Of a stretch of DNA of 64,000 nucleotides, positions 1-8,845 are shown piece after piece. The notes beneath the pieces are model-generated. The model was not told the DNA's origin and ran no database searches. It saw only the letters and a program-made list of their open reading frames with translations. A program made the position numbers and the translations under genes. The stretch comes from Acidobacteriota bacterium (lineage in GTDB: Bacteria; Acidobacteriota; Terriglobia; Terriglobales; Acidobacteriaceae), in assembly GCA_013289795.1 (NCBI GenBank), contig JABCZH010000007.1, positions 243,779 to 307,778 of the forward strand, written 5' to 3'. The stretch's first letter is position 1; every line of letters begins with the position of its first letter.

Positions 1-1074
1 GCCCACCGGACGGTCGAAGTCGCTGTCAAAAACCGCCCCTGCCTCATCCCGCGACACCAGCCGATAGTTGCCCCCCAGATTGAGCGCTTCCGGCGCTAGA
101 AAGAAAACATTGTTGGCAATCGGCTCCATCAGCACACGGTACTGAATGCGATGGCCAGCTCGCGCTCCATTCTCTGACGAAAGCAGAAAGCGCCCGCTCG
201 GCGATCGCGCGACCATGCGATGCTCATAAGGATTCGACCAGGTAGTGCCATCGAACAAGCTCAGCGCCACTCCTCGCCACTTCAGGTCGAAAGCTCCATG
301 CGAGTCGCCATCGATCTGTATGTGCATCACCAGCGCACCGGATTGCTGGATCTCGCCGATGCGTCCCAGTTGCACCCGATCACTGAATCCGGTGGCAATC
401 TCGCCTGTAGGCGTGTATGCGCTCAGATATCCGCTCGAAACTCGTGGCAGCACAAAGAAAATGACCGCCGCACCCAGCGCAATCAACAACACAAGTGCCG
501 GCGTGACTTTGGCTAACGAAACTCTCATTTGCCGTGAAGCCGACGCATCGTCCGTGGCCGACTGAAACGCAGCGCTGGCCGACGCCCGCCGCATCTCCAT
601 CAGGATGAATGTCACCACCGCAGTCAACATGAATCCGACGAACGCCAGCAAAAACGTCGAGTCAACGGTCAACACTGCCGCGGCCAGCACCATCAGGAAG
701 GCGATCACTGCCAGGAAGTAGTGATCACGATCGCGGCGTGCCGAGAACAGCCGCATCACCAGGGCAAAGAGAACCAGATGTACGGCCGAACTGACGAACG
801 CCCGCGAGATTACGAGATAATCTGCGAGGTAAAACGCAACGTAAACCAGCGTCAGGATGGTGGTCCAGCGCTCCGGAATGAGGAGCGTACGCCGCGTCAC
901 CAAGCAATACCCACGGAAGAGAATGGCGCCGCCGGCCAAAACCATCGCCGACAGATCCAGCCCGCCGGTGGATGCCAGCGTTGCAAACCCCATCAGCACC
1001 AGCAAATAGAGCGCGATCTCAAAGTAGCGCTCGATCGCCAACTGCAAAGGCTGCGGATTGTCAGCTGTGACCAT
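1..1074 (-). CDS. TgpA-type DUF3488 membrane protein, C-terminus outside window
   Basis: The frame is open from the window edge to an ATG at 1074 and gives 358 codons. AGGAG (complement of 1081-1085) lies six bases before that ATG, so the start is firm and only the C-terminus is missing. The N-terminal half is a chain of hydrophobic segments (about residues 18-35, 41-57, 71-90, 95-112, 119-136, 139-160 and 188-210). A soluble part follows and contains LKWRGVALSLFDGTTW. This layout fits the DUF3488/TgpA N-terminal domain, which in known family members precedes an extracytoplasmic transglutaminase-like domain. That catalytic domain would lie off the window, so its presence is inferred. The gene is divergent from the esterase at 1203. 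Family members often sit beside MoxR and DUF58 genes, which cannot be tested here. Confidence 0.8.
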   Translation of the reverse strand, partial: MVTADNPQPLQLAIERYFEIALYLLVLMGFATLASTGGLDLSAMVLAGGAILFRGYCLVTRRTLLIPERWTTILTLVYVAFYLADYLVISRAFVSSAVHLVLFALVMRLFSARRDRDHYFLAVIAFLMVLAAAVLTVDSTFLLAFVGFMLTAVVTFILMEMRRASASAAFQSATDDASASRQMRVSLAKVTPALVLLIALGAAVIFFVLPRVSSGYLSAYTPTGEIATGFSDRVQLGRIGEIQQSGALVMHIQIDGDSHGAFDLKWRGVALSLFDGTTWSNPYEHRMVARSPSGRFLLSSENGARAGHRIQYRVLMEPIANNVFFLAPEALNLGGNYRLVSRDEAGAVFDSDFDRPVG

Positions 1075-1202
1075 CAGATTCTCCTATTGTTGGCGATTCG
1101 CGCACGGAAGGGAAGGGTACCCAGGTTTAGCAACGAGGTGCAGTGCGGGTCGCGGGCCCGCCACCAAGCGGCGGCTGCTAAACTCGCACAGGGGTGATTC
1201 AG

Positions 1203-1913
1203 TTGAGCAACCGTCCAAGACTCGTCATTACGGCACTCATGCTGGCCGTGATCGTCGTGCCGGCCTCTTTCGCCGCGTCAGACATTCAATCCAGAACCCT
1301 TCGCTGCGGCGACGCGCAATATCAATACCTGCTCTTCTCGCCAGGTTCCAAGCAGCCGCTGCCGGCCCTCCTGCTGTTGCACGGGGCGGGCGATCATCCT
1401 CCAAACTTCATCGACGCATGGAAATCCCTTGCCGCGCAGAAGCATATCGTCCTGATTGCGCCCGAATTGCCCCGAACGCTGACATTCGAGTCTCTTGCCC
1501 CAGCGATGTTCAAGTGCGTGGTCGAAGACGCCAGGCAACAAGCGGCCATCGATCCTCGCCGCGTCTCTATTTTTGGCCATTCGATGGGCGGCTACCTGGC
1601 CTACGACGCAGCCACGCTCGATTCGGAATACTTTGCCGCAGTCGCGGTCCACGCCATGGGGATTGCCGAGAAGTACGTGTCGATCATAGACAAAGCCAAA
1701 CGAAAAACGCCGATTGCAATTTACATTGGCGACCGCGATCAGTTGGTCCCGATTACCCGGGTTCAGCGGACGCGGGATCTGCTGCGCAAGGCAGGATTCC
1801 CAGTTCACTATGTCGAGCTTAGAGACCATGATCACAACTACTACGACGTCGCTGGCCAGATCAACGCCGATGCGTGGGAGTTTCTGAGCCATTACCGACT
1901 CCCGAATCCGTAA
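1203..1913 (+). CDS. secreted alpha/beta-hydrolase (esterase or PHB-depolymerase-like)
   Basis: This is a probable secreted serine hydrolase of 236 residues. It begins with a hydrophobic signal-like segment ending near SFAASD. The alpha/beta-hydrolase landmarks are in order: an oxyanion-hole LLHGAGD, the nucleophile elbow FGHSMGGY (Ser at about 127), an acid residue in IGDRDQLVP (Asp about 179) and a C-terminal RDHDHNYYD carrying the candidate catalytic His. The closest recognisable group is the poly(3-hydroxybutyrate) depolymerase/esterase family with the 'HGAGDHP' style loop; the substrate cannot be read from sequence. I chose the TTG at 1203 because AGGGGTGA lies just upstream. A GTG at 1194 in the same frame is possible but has no ribosome site. 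The gene stands alone, divergent from the DUF3488 gene. Confidence 0.75.
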   Translation: MSNRPRLVITALMLAVIVVPASFAASDIQSRTLRCGDAQYQYLLFSPGSKQPLPALLLLHGAGDHPPNFIDAWKSLAAQKHIVLIAPELPRTLTFESLAPAMFKCVVEDARQQAAIDPRRVSIFGHSMGGYLAYDAATLDSEYFAAVAVHAMGIAEKYVSIIDKAKRKTPIAIYIGDRDQLVPITRVQRTRDLLRKAGFPVHYVELRDHDHNYYDVAGQINADAWEFLSHYRLPNP

Positions 1914-1944
1914 GTAGGAAGTGCAATCGCGTCCGCAGGGCGTA

Positions 1945-1979
1945 GCCAAAGGCCAACAGCTAAAGGCTAAAAGCCAAAG
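1945..1979 (+). repeat. heptamer array, five units (GCCAAAG type)
   Basis: Five consecutive 7-base units with consensus GC(C/T)AA(A/C)(G/A) run without a gap. They lie about 30 bases after the stop of the esterase and just before the SRP RNA. The period of 7 is kept although the units differ by one or two bases. It belongs to the class of heptamer arrays found next to stop codons elsewhere in this window. Confidence 0.6.
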
Positions 1980-2009
1980 CCGTCAGCTCGCCAATGTTAG
2001 AATCACATG

Positions 2010-2112
2010 TCGGGCATCGGTCCCACGCGACGTCTTCCCGCCAACCCCGCCAGGTCCGGAAGGAAGCAACGGTAACGGGCTCTTGCGTGTGCAGTGGGTC
2101 GCCGGTGCCTGA
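2010..2112 (+). ncRNA. ffs: signal recognition particle RNA (4.5S type)
   Basis: The sequence contains the highly conserved SRP domain IV apical segment: GTCCGGAAGGAAGCAACGG with the GGAA tetraloop and the asymmetric internal loop bases. The flanks pair as expected: the 5' arm with GGGCATCGGTCCCAC near 2012-2026 and the 3' arm with GTGGGTCGCCGGTGCCTG ending at 2112. At about 100 bases it is the small bacterial form without an Alu domain. A pyrimidine tract (ACTTTTCTTTTC) follows directly and probably ends transcription. A TAGAAT hexamer at 1998-2003 could be the -10 element, but no good -35 is visible. The RNA partners the Ffh protein in co-translational membrane targeting. Confidence 0.93.
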
Positions 2113-2160
2113 CTTTTCTTTTCTCTCTTCGTCAATAAAACTCCCAGTCACGCCTCGGTA

Positions 2161-2189
2161 GTGTCCGAATTTGGAGCAAATTAGGACAC
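2161..2189. repeat. strong interrupted palindrome upstream of fabH
   Basis: GTGTCC pairs with GGACAC, and inside it AATTTG pairs with CAAATT. Only one mismatched pair and a three-base centre (GAG) interrupt it. It sits between the SRP RNA and fabH. It has no T-run, so it is not an ordinary terminator. It could be an operator or a miniature mobile element; the sequence does not decide. Confidence 0.6.
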
Positions 2190-2273
2190 CACCCACGCCT
2201 CATCCCATTGGACACGGCTGGTGCGTGTGCTGCACAATAGCGGGTTTACATTCCAACTGGAGATTCCTTTCGA

Positions 2274-3272
2274 GTGAGTCAACTTCTGCGCGCCAAGATC
2301 AGCGCTCTGGGAACTTATGTCCCGCCCCGCGTGCTGACCAATGCTGATCTGGAGAAGATGGTCGACACCACCGACCAGTGGATTCTCGATCGCACCGGTA
2401 TTCACGAACGCCACCTGGCTGACAAAGGCGTTGCCAGCAGCGACCTGGGATTGGAAGCCGCCAAGAAGGTGCTTGCCCAGGCTGGCATCGGTCCCTCCGA
2501 TCTGGACGCCATTATTGTCGCCACCGTCACCCCCGACATGCTGTTTCCCTGCACCGCCTGCCTGGTGCAGGATAAGCTCGGCGCCAAAGATGTTTGGGGA
2601 TTTGATATGAATGCGGCGTGCTCTTCGTTCCTGTACGCGCTGCAAGTGGGATCGAGGTTTGTGGTCTCGGGAGATCACAAGAAAGTTCTGATCATCGGGG
2701 TGGACATCATGTCCTCGATCATCGACTACACCGACCGCGCCACCTGCGTAATCTTTGGTGACGGCGCTGGCGCCGTCCTGGTGGAACCGGCGACCGACGA
2801 CTCTCTCGGCCTGATCGACTTTTTGCACGAAGTCGATGGCTCAGGTGGTTGTTCGCTGTTCATGCCCGCTGGAGGAAGCCTGAACCCTGCTACCCACGAG
2901 ACGGTCGCGCACCGTATGCACTACGTCCATCAGGACGGTCAGGCGGTTTTCAAGTTCGCAGTCCGCAAGATGGCGGAAGTTTGCGAGCGACTCTTGCAAC
3001 GGAATGGCCTGACCGGCAAGGACATCGACGTATTCATCCCTCACCAGGCCAATCGCCGCATCATCACTGCTACCGCCGATCGCCTGGGCATGCCCGCGGA
3101 TCGGGTCATCATCAACATCGACCGGTTCGGCAATACCACCTCGGCGACGTTACCGCTTGCGATGCAGACGGCACGCGAGGAAGGCAAACTGAAGAAAGGT
3201 GACATGGTTCTGCTGGCCGCGGTAGGCGCAGGGTTTACCGTAGGAGCTTCGCTACTGCGCTGGGCCTTCTAG
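2274..3272 (+). CDS. fabH: 3-oxoacyl-ACP synthase III
   Basis: FabH (332 residues, the usual length) condenses acetyl-CoA, or a branched starter, with malonyl-ACP to begin fatty acid synthesis in the cytoplasm. The whole catalytic set is present: Cys116 in [11 protein letters not shown], His257 in FIPHQANRR and Asn287 in [12 protein letters not shown]. The CoA-binding N-terminus ([20 protein letters not shown]) and the glycine-rich C-terminal [13 protein letters not shown] are also intact. The GTG at 2274 is the chosen start, giving the expected N-terminus; no strong ribosome site precedes it. The gene is preceded by the SRP RNA rather than by plsX. A heptamer array starts at its stop codon. 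A FabF-type synthase lies about 11 kb away on the other strand. Confidence 0.96.
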   Translation: MSQLLRAKISALGTYVPPRVLTNADLEKMVDTTDQWILDRTGIHERHLADKGVASSDLGLEAAKKVLAQAGIGPSDLDAIIVATVTPDMLFPCTACLVQDKLGAKDVWGFDMNAACSSFLYALQVGSRFVVSGDHKKVLIIGVDIMSSIIDYTDRATCVIFGDGAGAVLVEPATDDSLGLIDFLHEVDGSGGCSLFMPAGGSLNPATHETVAHRMHYVHQDGQAVFKFAVRKMAEVCERLLQRNGLTGKDIDVFIPHQANRRIITATADRLGMPADRVIINIDRFGNTTSATLPLAMQTAREEGKLKKGDMVLLAAVGAGFTVGASLLRWAF

Positions 3273-3299
3273 AAACTAGAAACCGGAAACTAGAAACTG
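3272..3299 (+). repeat. heptamer array, four units (GAAACTA/GAAACCG)
   Basis: Four units of seven bases run GAAACTA, GAAACCG, GAAACTA, GAAACTG. The array begins on the last base of the fabH stop codon. Its first 27 bases are identical, in the same orientation, to the array at 20101-20127 at the end of tsaB. It fills the gap between fabH and the convergent M1-like gene. Confidence 0.85.
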
Positions 3300-5312
3300 C
3301 TATTTAGCCTTCTCCGGTTCAAAAGCCTTCTGCAAATACTTTCGCGCTTCGTCCAACGCGCCCTGGGTATTGTCGTTGGTTTGCAGTGCTTGTCGATACT
3401 CGCCTACCGCGCGTTCCCGCTGCCCGGTAACGTCAAAAATCTTGCCCAGCTGAATATGGCTCCAAACCTCCGTCCACCGGGGTTCGCCGTCACCGTTGAG
3501 CGAATCGCGGTAGGCGTTGGCCGACGCCTGGTAGTTCTTCTGCTGGAAGAAAATCTCAGCGATCCGGTAATGTGCCAGCGAACTATTCTTGCTGACGCTC
3601 AGCGCCTTGTTGTATTCGGATAGCGCGCCCGCCAGGTCGCCTTGTTGTACATAGGCCTGCCCGCGCTGAATGGACGCGCGCAGCTTCACGTCGCTGGAAT
3701 TCTTCAGCACGTTGTTCCCCGGATCGATCGAAATCCGCCGCGGTTTGCCAAAGGTCTCAATCGTGAACGGCGAATCTGTGCCGACCACTTCAATCCGCTT
3801 GTTTTCCGTCTTGCCGTCGGTGTCAATCTTCAAATCTACCGGCATCCGAAACAGGTCCAGGTCCTGAGTAATCTGGCCCACGACGCGGAAACCCTTGTTG
3901 TTTCCCAGCCGGTACACTGTGTACTTCGTTTTGAACTCCGGCGCTCCTGTGGAGTCGAGCCATTGGGAAAAGAACCAGGTCAGCTTGTCGCCGTAGTACT
4001 GCTCGGCGATGGCGCGGAAATCGTCCAGGGAGGCAGACTTCCCCGCGCACTTCGTGGCGAAAGTCCGCATGGTGAGGTCGTACTTCTGATCTCCTTCCAC
4101 CCAGCGTAGCATGTGCAAAATCATCGCGCCCTTGTCGGTCGCCAGCGACTGGAATTCCGGTGAGAAGATGTCCAGCTTGCCCACCGTGGCCAGTGGCACC
4201 GTGTCATAGGCGAGCGCGCCTACCGACATGTCCTTGACCGCTTCCTCCAGGCCCGCAACTCCGGCGGCGTTCTCGATGTATCGTGCCTCCGAGTAACGCG
4301 CGAAGCCGTCCGACAACCACCAGTCATCCACCGACGCCGGACTCACTGACACTCCCCACCACTGGTGCGCGATGGTATTCGCCAACAGCCGGTAGTTCAC
4401 TTTTTCGGTAACCGCGCGACTGGCGATCGCGGCAATTTCCGGCGCCCAGGCGGAGGGCAACGTGTCGTCGGGCAGCTCCACCACCCTAAGCCGGTTCGAA
4501 GGCGGCACTCCGTACAAAGTCACGAAGTAGGTAAACTCCTTGACTGCGGTGGTGGCATACTGCGGCCCCAGGTTCTGATGGTTCGGTTTGAAGAAAACGT
4601 GTAGATCGACTCCGGCTTCGTCGCTCTTAAACTCCTGAAACGTCCCTGCAACAATGGTTCCCGGAAAACTTGGTTTGTCCCAAGTGAAGCTGTAAGTCTT
4701 GGTTGGCAAACCGGCGACCGTGCCCTTCTTGGCTGGAAGCGGAGTCCCCTCGCTTTCCTTCCCACTGCCAATCACCACCATGTGAGCGGGAACCGTGATG
4801 TTCATGGTCGCCGTAAACCGGTTGATGCCATAACCACTGACCGGAAACCAGCGCCCAGCATAGAGCAGATAGCTGGTGTCATCGTTAATGGCCGCCACTT
4901 TGAGCCCCTGTACCGGACTCTCGTCGGCGGAGTCGAGCGTGCCGTCGTATTCAAACGTCAAGCTGCTGGACTCGTCCTTGCTCAGCGTCCTGGAAAGCTG
5001 CACGCGCACGCTGGAGTCCTGCACCCCGCGCTCGGCAGAGACCGGCTTTCCCGCATCGTCGCTGACCTTCGTGACGCGCAGCGCATTATGCAATTCGAAC
5101 GTGGCAATGTTCAGAGTCTCGAGAGCGGTGAACTTCACCCTGGCACGCGCCGTGAGCTTGTGGGTATGCGGAATCAGTTCCGCGTCGATCTGATAATCAT
5201 CCACCCGCAGGCGCGTTTTTTCCGCTGCCCAGGAGGGCAAGCAACCGAACATGAGGAAAAACGTGAAGCCGAGGACTAGGGCGTGACGCGTACGCCGGCT
5301 TGAACAGAGCAT
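3300..5312 (-). CDS. secreted M1-aminopeptidase-like protein with C-terminal TPRs, catalytic motifs lost
   Basis: The protein (670 residues) has a signal peptide (about 1-29), an M1 aminopeptidase-like body and at least two or three TPR units at about 545-655. The family fold is recognisable from NTIAHQWWG and WWLSDGFARYSE, which align with HELAHQWWG and WLNEGFA. The zinc-binding and catalytic HE pair is replaced by Asn312-Thr313; only His316 remains. The third metal ligand Glu is Asp335. The substrate-binding GxMEN motif is replaced by a sequence around PSAWAPEIA (286-294). It is therefore probably a non-peptidase scaffold acting outside the cytoplasm, perhaps assembling partners through its TPRs; this is inference. 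The gene is convergent with fabH and 76 bases downstream of lpxB. Confidence 0.85.
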   Translation of the reverse strand: MLCSSRRTRHALVLGFTFFLMFGCLPSWAAEKTRLRVDDYQIDAELIPHTHKLTARARVKFTALETLNIATFELHNALRVTKVSDDAGKPVSAERGVQDSSVRVQLSRTLSKDESSSLTFEYDGTLDSADESPVQGLKVAAINDDTSYLLYAGRWFPVSGYGINRFTATMNITVPAHMVVIGSGKESEGTPLPAKKGTVAGLPTKTYSFTWDKPSFPGTIVAGTFQEFKSDEAGVDLHVFFKPNHQNLGPQYATTAVKEFTYFVTLYGVPPSNRLRVVELPDDTLPSAWAPEIAAIASRAVTEKVNYRLLANTIAHQWWGVSVSPASVDDWWLSDGFARYSEARYIENAAGVAGLEEAVKDMSVGALAYDTVPLATVGKLDIFSPEFQSLATDKGAMILHMLRWVEGDQKYDLTMRTFATKCAGKSASLDDFRAIAEQYYGDKLTWFFSQWLDSTGAPEFKTKYTVYRLGNNKGFRVVGQITQDLDLFRMPVDLKIDTDGKTENKRIEVVGTDSPFTIETFGKPRRISIDPGNNVLKNSSDVKLRASIQRGQAYVQQGDLAGALSEYNKALSVSKNSSLAHYRIAEIFFQQKNYQASANAYRDSLNGDGEPRWTEVWSHIQLGKIFDVTGQRERAVGEYRQALQTNDNTQGALDEARKYLQKAFEPEKAK

Positions 5313-5388
5313 TTAGGGCGAGTCTCCAGAACCTTTAACTATGATGAGAATTGTGGCCCAAAAGATGCTGTCGCCACAAGGCCCGGCC

Positions 5389-6573
5389 CTAATCCACGGC
5401 CCCCGCGGAGATCGGTTTTCCCGGTCGTTTCTTCTCAGTTCGGGCCAGAATCGTCATGATTGCCTCCGCCGCCTGCTCCGCTGCTGGCGGCCCGTTGAGC
5501 GCACCCCGCAGAGCGGCTCTCACCCCACCAAGTCCTGCAATCATGCTCTCGCGAGCGGGCCCGTCTGACAATATTTTGACAACTTCCGCCACGACCTTTT
5601 CCGGTGTGAAGTCCTGCTGCACCAGTTCCGGCACCACTTCTTTGCCCGCGATCAAGTTCACCATGGCAAAGTGCGGGACTTTCACCCGCGAGCGTCCCAG
5701 AAGATATGTCAACGGGCTCACGCGATAAACCATCACAAACGGCGTTCCCATCAGCGCCGCTTCCACCGTTGCCGTGCCGCTGGCGATGATTCCCGCCCGC
5801 GAGTGAGCCAGGGCTGGCAACGCTTCCGGCATAAGTCGCACCGGAACCGTCTTGCCGGCCAAGTCTTCCAGCCACGCTCGATCCAGGGTCGGCGCCACCG
5901 GGAGCAAGAATTCATATCCCGGACCCAGTCTCACTGCCGATTCCAGAATTACCGGTAGATTCATCCGCACTTCTTTCATCCGGCTCCCTGGCATAAGCGT
6001 GATCCAGGTCTTGGACACGTCCAATCCATGTTGGACGGCATAATCGCTGCGGGGCACCTGCGGCTTCGCCAGCCCGGCAAGCGGATGCCCCACAAAAGTC
6101 GCATCGACCCCACGATCCCGATAAAATTTCTCTTCGAAGGGAAAAATCACCAGCGCTTTATCCACATACTTGCGAAGCAAACGTACTCGCCCTTGCCGCC
6201 ACGCCCAGAACTGTGGACACACGTAATACACCACCGGAATCCCACGTTTATGCATCTCCCGCGCCACTCGCCAGTTGAACGCCGGCGAGTCAATCACGAC
6301 GGCGAGATCGGGCCAGCGCGCATCTGCCGCGGCAATTAGTCTGCGAAACAGACGATGAATCTTCGGAAGATGACTGAGAATCTCAGTGATGCCGACGACA
6401 GCGAGGTCTTTCGCATCTACAACGGTGTCGCATCCCGCCGCCCGCATGCGGTCTCCGCCCACTCCGAAAAACTGGAAAGAAGCCTGGCGTCGGCTCAATG
6501 CCTCCATCAGATGAGCTCCATACATCTCCCCCGAAGCTTCACCCGCAGAGATCAGAATGCGCACGCAGGACAT
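5389..6573 (-). CDS. lpxB: lipid-A-disaccharide synthase
   Basis: LpxB is the membrane-associated glycosyltransferase (family 19) that joins UDP-diacylglucosamine and lipid X to form the lipid A disaccharide. The diagnostic N-terminus is ISAGEASGEMYGAHL. Further conserved stretches are FGVGGDRM, VIDSPAFNWRVAREMHKRGIPVVYYVCPQFWAWRQGR (split here as two blocks), the donor-site GSRMKEVRMNLP and a C-terminal SGTATVEAALMGTPFVMVYR. The length of 394 residues is normal. I start at the ATG at 6573, which gives MSCVRILISAGE; a longer in-frame extension to 6633 has no family character. The gene lies between a GGDEF-EAL gene upstream and the M1-like gene downstream on the same strand, so it is not in the usual lpxD-fabZ-lpxA cluster. 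With lptE at 23.7 kb it shows a lipopolysaccharide-containing outer membrane. Confidence 0.94.
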   Translation of the reverse strand: MSCVRILISAGEASGEMYGAHLMEALSRRQASFQFFGVGGDRMRAAGCDTVVDAKDLAVVGITEILSHLPKIHRLFRRLIAAADARWPDLAVVIDSPAFNWRVAREMHKRGIPVVYYVCPQFWAWRQGRVRLLRKYVDKALVIFPFEEKFYRDRGVDATFVGHPLAGLAKPQVPRSDYAVQHGLDVSKTWITLMPGSRMKEVRMNLPVILESAVRLGPGYEFLLPVAPTLDRAWLEDLAGKTVPVRLMPEALPALAHSRAGIIASGTATVEAALMGTPFVMVYRVSPLTYLLGRSRVKVPHFAMVNLIAGKEVVPELVQQDFTPEKVVAEVVKILSDGPARESMIAGLGGVRAALRGALNGPPAAEQAAEAIMTILARTEKKRPGKPISAGAVD

Positions 6574-6657
6574 TGTAAGGGTTGGAAGACTTGGATGGGA
6601 CACGAGCTGCCCTGCAGTGAAGTTCGGGAACAAAAAACCGGTAAAGCGAAACCTGGC

Positions 6658-8724
6658 CTACACGCTGGCTGCCGCGCTCCGCACGCCGGGGCTGGCGGCC
6701 AAGAGCTGCGTCATGGCTTTTTCATCTGCCGGCCGGGAGAAGAAATATCCCTGCGCCTGTTCGCAATTCAACTGCTGCAATTGCTTCACATGCGCCTCAG
6801 TTTCAGCACCTTCGGCCACCACTTTCAGACCGAGGTTATGGGCAAGCGTGATGATCACCCGCACGATCTCCTGGTTTTCCGGATCAGTGTCCATATTCAT
6901 GATGAAGACCCGGTCGATCTTCAGTGTGTCCACTGGAATCCGGCGCAGACGGCTCAGCGAAGAGTATCCGGTGCCGAAGTCATCGATGCTCAAGTGCACC
7001 CCCAGACCCTTCAGCTGGGAGAGCACCTTGCCAGATTTCTCCGCATCTCCCATGGCAATGGTTTCCACAATCTCCAGCCGCAGACATGCGGGGTCAATGC
7101 CGGTCTGTTCGATCGTCTTTCCGATCTCGCTGGCCAGATCCGGCTGGGCAAACTCTTTGGCTGTAATGTTCATGCTCATGGTAAGTGGCGGGTTGGCCGG
7201 AAACTGGTTCTGCCACGCCATCACTTGCCGGCAGGCCTCGAGCCGCAGTTGCCGGTTGATGGGGATAATCAGCCCGGTCTCCTCGGCCACCGGAATAAAG
7301 TCAATCGGCGGAACTACGCCCTCCGGACGCTGCCAGCGGCTCAGCGCCTCGAATCCTACGATCCGGCCGGTCTGCAAGGAGACGATTGGCTGGTAGTAAA
7401 CCCGAAACTCTCCCTGGTCCAACGCCTTCCGCAGGTCGGTCTCCAGTCGCAACCGCTTCACCGCATTGGCGTGCATGGCGGTGTCGAAAACTTCGCACCG
7501 TGCTTTGCCGGTCCGCTTGGCGCGGTACATGGCAATGTCCGCATCGCGAACCAAATCCTCCGCCTGGGTGTGCGGTGTGGTGCTGGACGCGATTCCAATG
7601 CTCGCCGAGATCACCACTTCCTGTCCGTTCACCATGAAGGGGGGCGTCAGTTCCGCCTGCACACGCTCCGCCACCCGCACCGCTTCAATCGGATCGCGAA
7701 TGTCGTCCAGGAGGATGGTGAACTCATCGCCGCCCAGTCTGGCCAGCGTGCCTTCGTTGGCGGATTTTTCCACCACACCCGTTACCCGTGGCCGCGAAAC
7801 TGTATCCGCCCGCCTCACCGATTCCGTCAATCGCCGGCCAATCTGGATCAACAGCTCATCACCGGCCGTATGTCCCAGGCTGTCATTGATGACCTTGAAT
7901 TCGTCGACGTCAATCAGCAGCACCGCAAACATGTAGTTCGAATGCTTCTTGGAAAGCGTGAGCGCATGTTGCAGCCGATCCAGAAAGAGCGCGCGATTGG
8001 GCAGGTTAGTCAGTCCATCATGAAACGCATTATGCACCAGCAATTCTTCCGCGCGTTTGCGCTCGGTGATGTCGCGGTTCACAATGACCAGTTTCTCCGT
8101 TTGTCCTTTGGCATTGCGGATCGCGCTGGCCGTCGATTCCAGCGTGCGCCACGATCCATCTTTGTGCAGGATGCGGTATTCCACGCGCTCGCCCTGTCCG
8201 CTGGAGCGCGCCTTCTCTGCTGCCTGCAACACTCGCGGGCGGTCATCGGGATGAATCTGGTCAAACGACGATGTATTTTTCAGATCTTCGGCCGAATATC
8301 CCAGGACCTTTTCATACGCGGGACTGTTGTAGAGCCGACGGCCTTCGCTATCCACCAAGGCGATCATGTCCGCGGCGTTCTCGCTGATGAGTTGAAAAAG
8401 CTGGTCGCGCTCCGCCAGTTGCCGGCGGATGCTCTGCAGTTGAAAATGTTGATACACCGTGTAAACGTCGAACAGCAGCACCAACCCGGCCAGCCCGCGC
8501 ACCCACTCCCGCAGGTCAAACCAATAACTGGAGTCCGCCTCGAAATGAAACCAGGGAAAGGTGAACGAGACGATGCCCAGAGTCAGCGCCAGGGTTACGG
8601 CTACCGCGAATCCCCAAAGCCACCACTCCCGGCCTTCGATCTGGCGCATCTGCACCGGGATCGCTTCCGGACTGTTCTGGTTTACTTCTTGAAATGCCTG
8701 TTGATCCGGCTCGCCCACAGGCAA
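6658..8724 (-). CDS. PAS-GGDEF-EAL cyclic-di-GMP enzyme, membrane-anchored
   Basis: This 688-residue protein has two N-terminal membrane segments (about 36-58 and 76-92) joined by a short loop, then a PAS domain (about 105-220), a GGDEF domain (230-410) and an EAL domain (425-680). The diguanylate cyclase signature GGDEF is intact at 331-335. The phosphodiesterase residues are present too: FEALSRW (EAL at 459-461), NITAKEF, EIVET, DDFGTGYSSL and VVAEGAE. Both activities are possible and the net effect on cyclic-di-GMP cannot be read. Between RADTV and ARLGGDEF there is an insert of about 18 residues where most proteins join directly. The assigned start is TTG at 8724; a GTG two codons later is equally plausible. 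The pilus motors at 35-42 kb are a natural output of this messenger, but no link is shown. Confidence 0.92.
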   Translation of the reverse strand: MPVGEPDQQAFQEVNQNSPEAIPVQMRQIEGREWWLWGFAVAVTLALTLGIVSFTFPWFHFEADSSYWFDLREWVRGLAGLVLLFDVYTVYQHFQLQSIRRQLAERDQLFQLISENAADMIALVDSEGRRLYNSPAYEKVLGYSAEDLKNTSSFDQIHPDDRPRVLQAAEKARSSGQGERVEYRILHKDGSWRTLESTASAIRNAKGQTEKLVIVNRDITERKRAEELLVHNAFHDGLTNLPNRALFLDRLQHALTLSKKHSNYMFAVLLIDVDEFKVINDSLGHTAGDELLIQIGRRLTESVRRADTVSRPRVTGVVEKSANEGTLARLGGDEFTILLDDIRDPIEAVRVAERVQAELTPPFMVNGQEVVISASIGIASSTTPHTQAEDLVRDADIAMYRAKRTGKARCEVFDTAMHANAVKRLRLETDLRKALDQGEFRVYYQPIVSLQTGRIVGFEALSRWQRPEGVVPPIDFIPVAEETGLIIPINRQLRLEACRQVMAWQNQFPANPPLTMSMNITAKEFAQPDLASEIGKTIEQTGIDPACLRLEIVETIAMGDAEKSGKVLSQLKGLGVHLSIDDFGTGYSSLSRLRRIPVDTLKIDRVFIMNMDTDPENQEIVRVIITLAHNLGLKVVAEGAETEAHVKQLQQLNCEQAQGYFFSRPADEKAMTQLLAASPGVRSAAASV

Positions 8725-8845
8725 ATTCTAGCGTGGCGAATCCGCCTCTCAGAGTTACCAAAGTCGTCCAGTTAGTACCGTTACAGTGGGATGATGTCCT
8801 TGAAAGGGTGCCGTATCAGCCGCTGAGGGACAACGAAACATTACC

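Noticed and set aside
6355..8775. Long plus-strand open frame of about 800 codons
   Set aside because: It is antisense to the GGDEF-EAL gene, whose motifs are unmistakable; the frame is a result of GC-rich codon bias.
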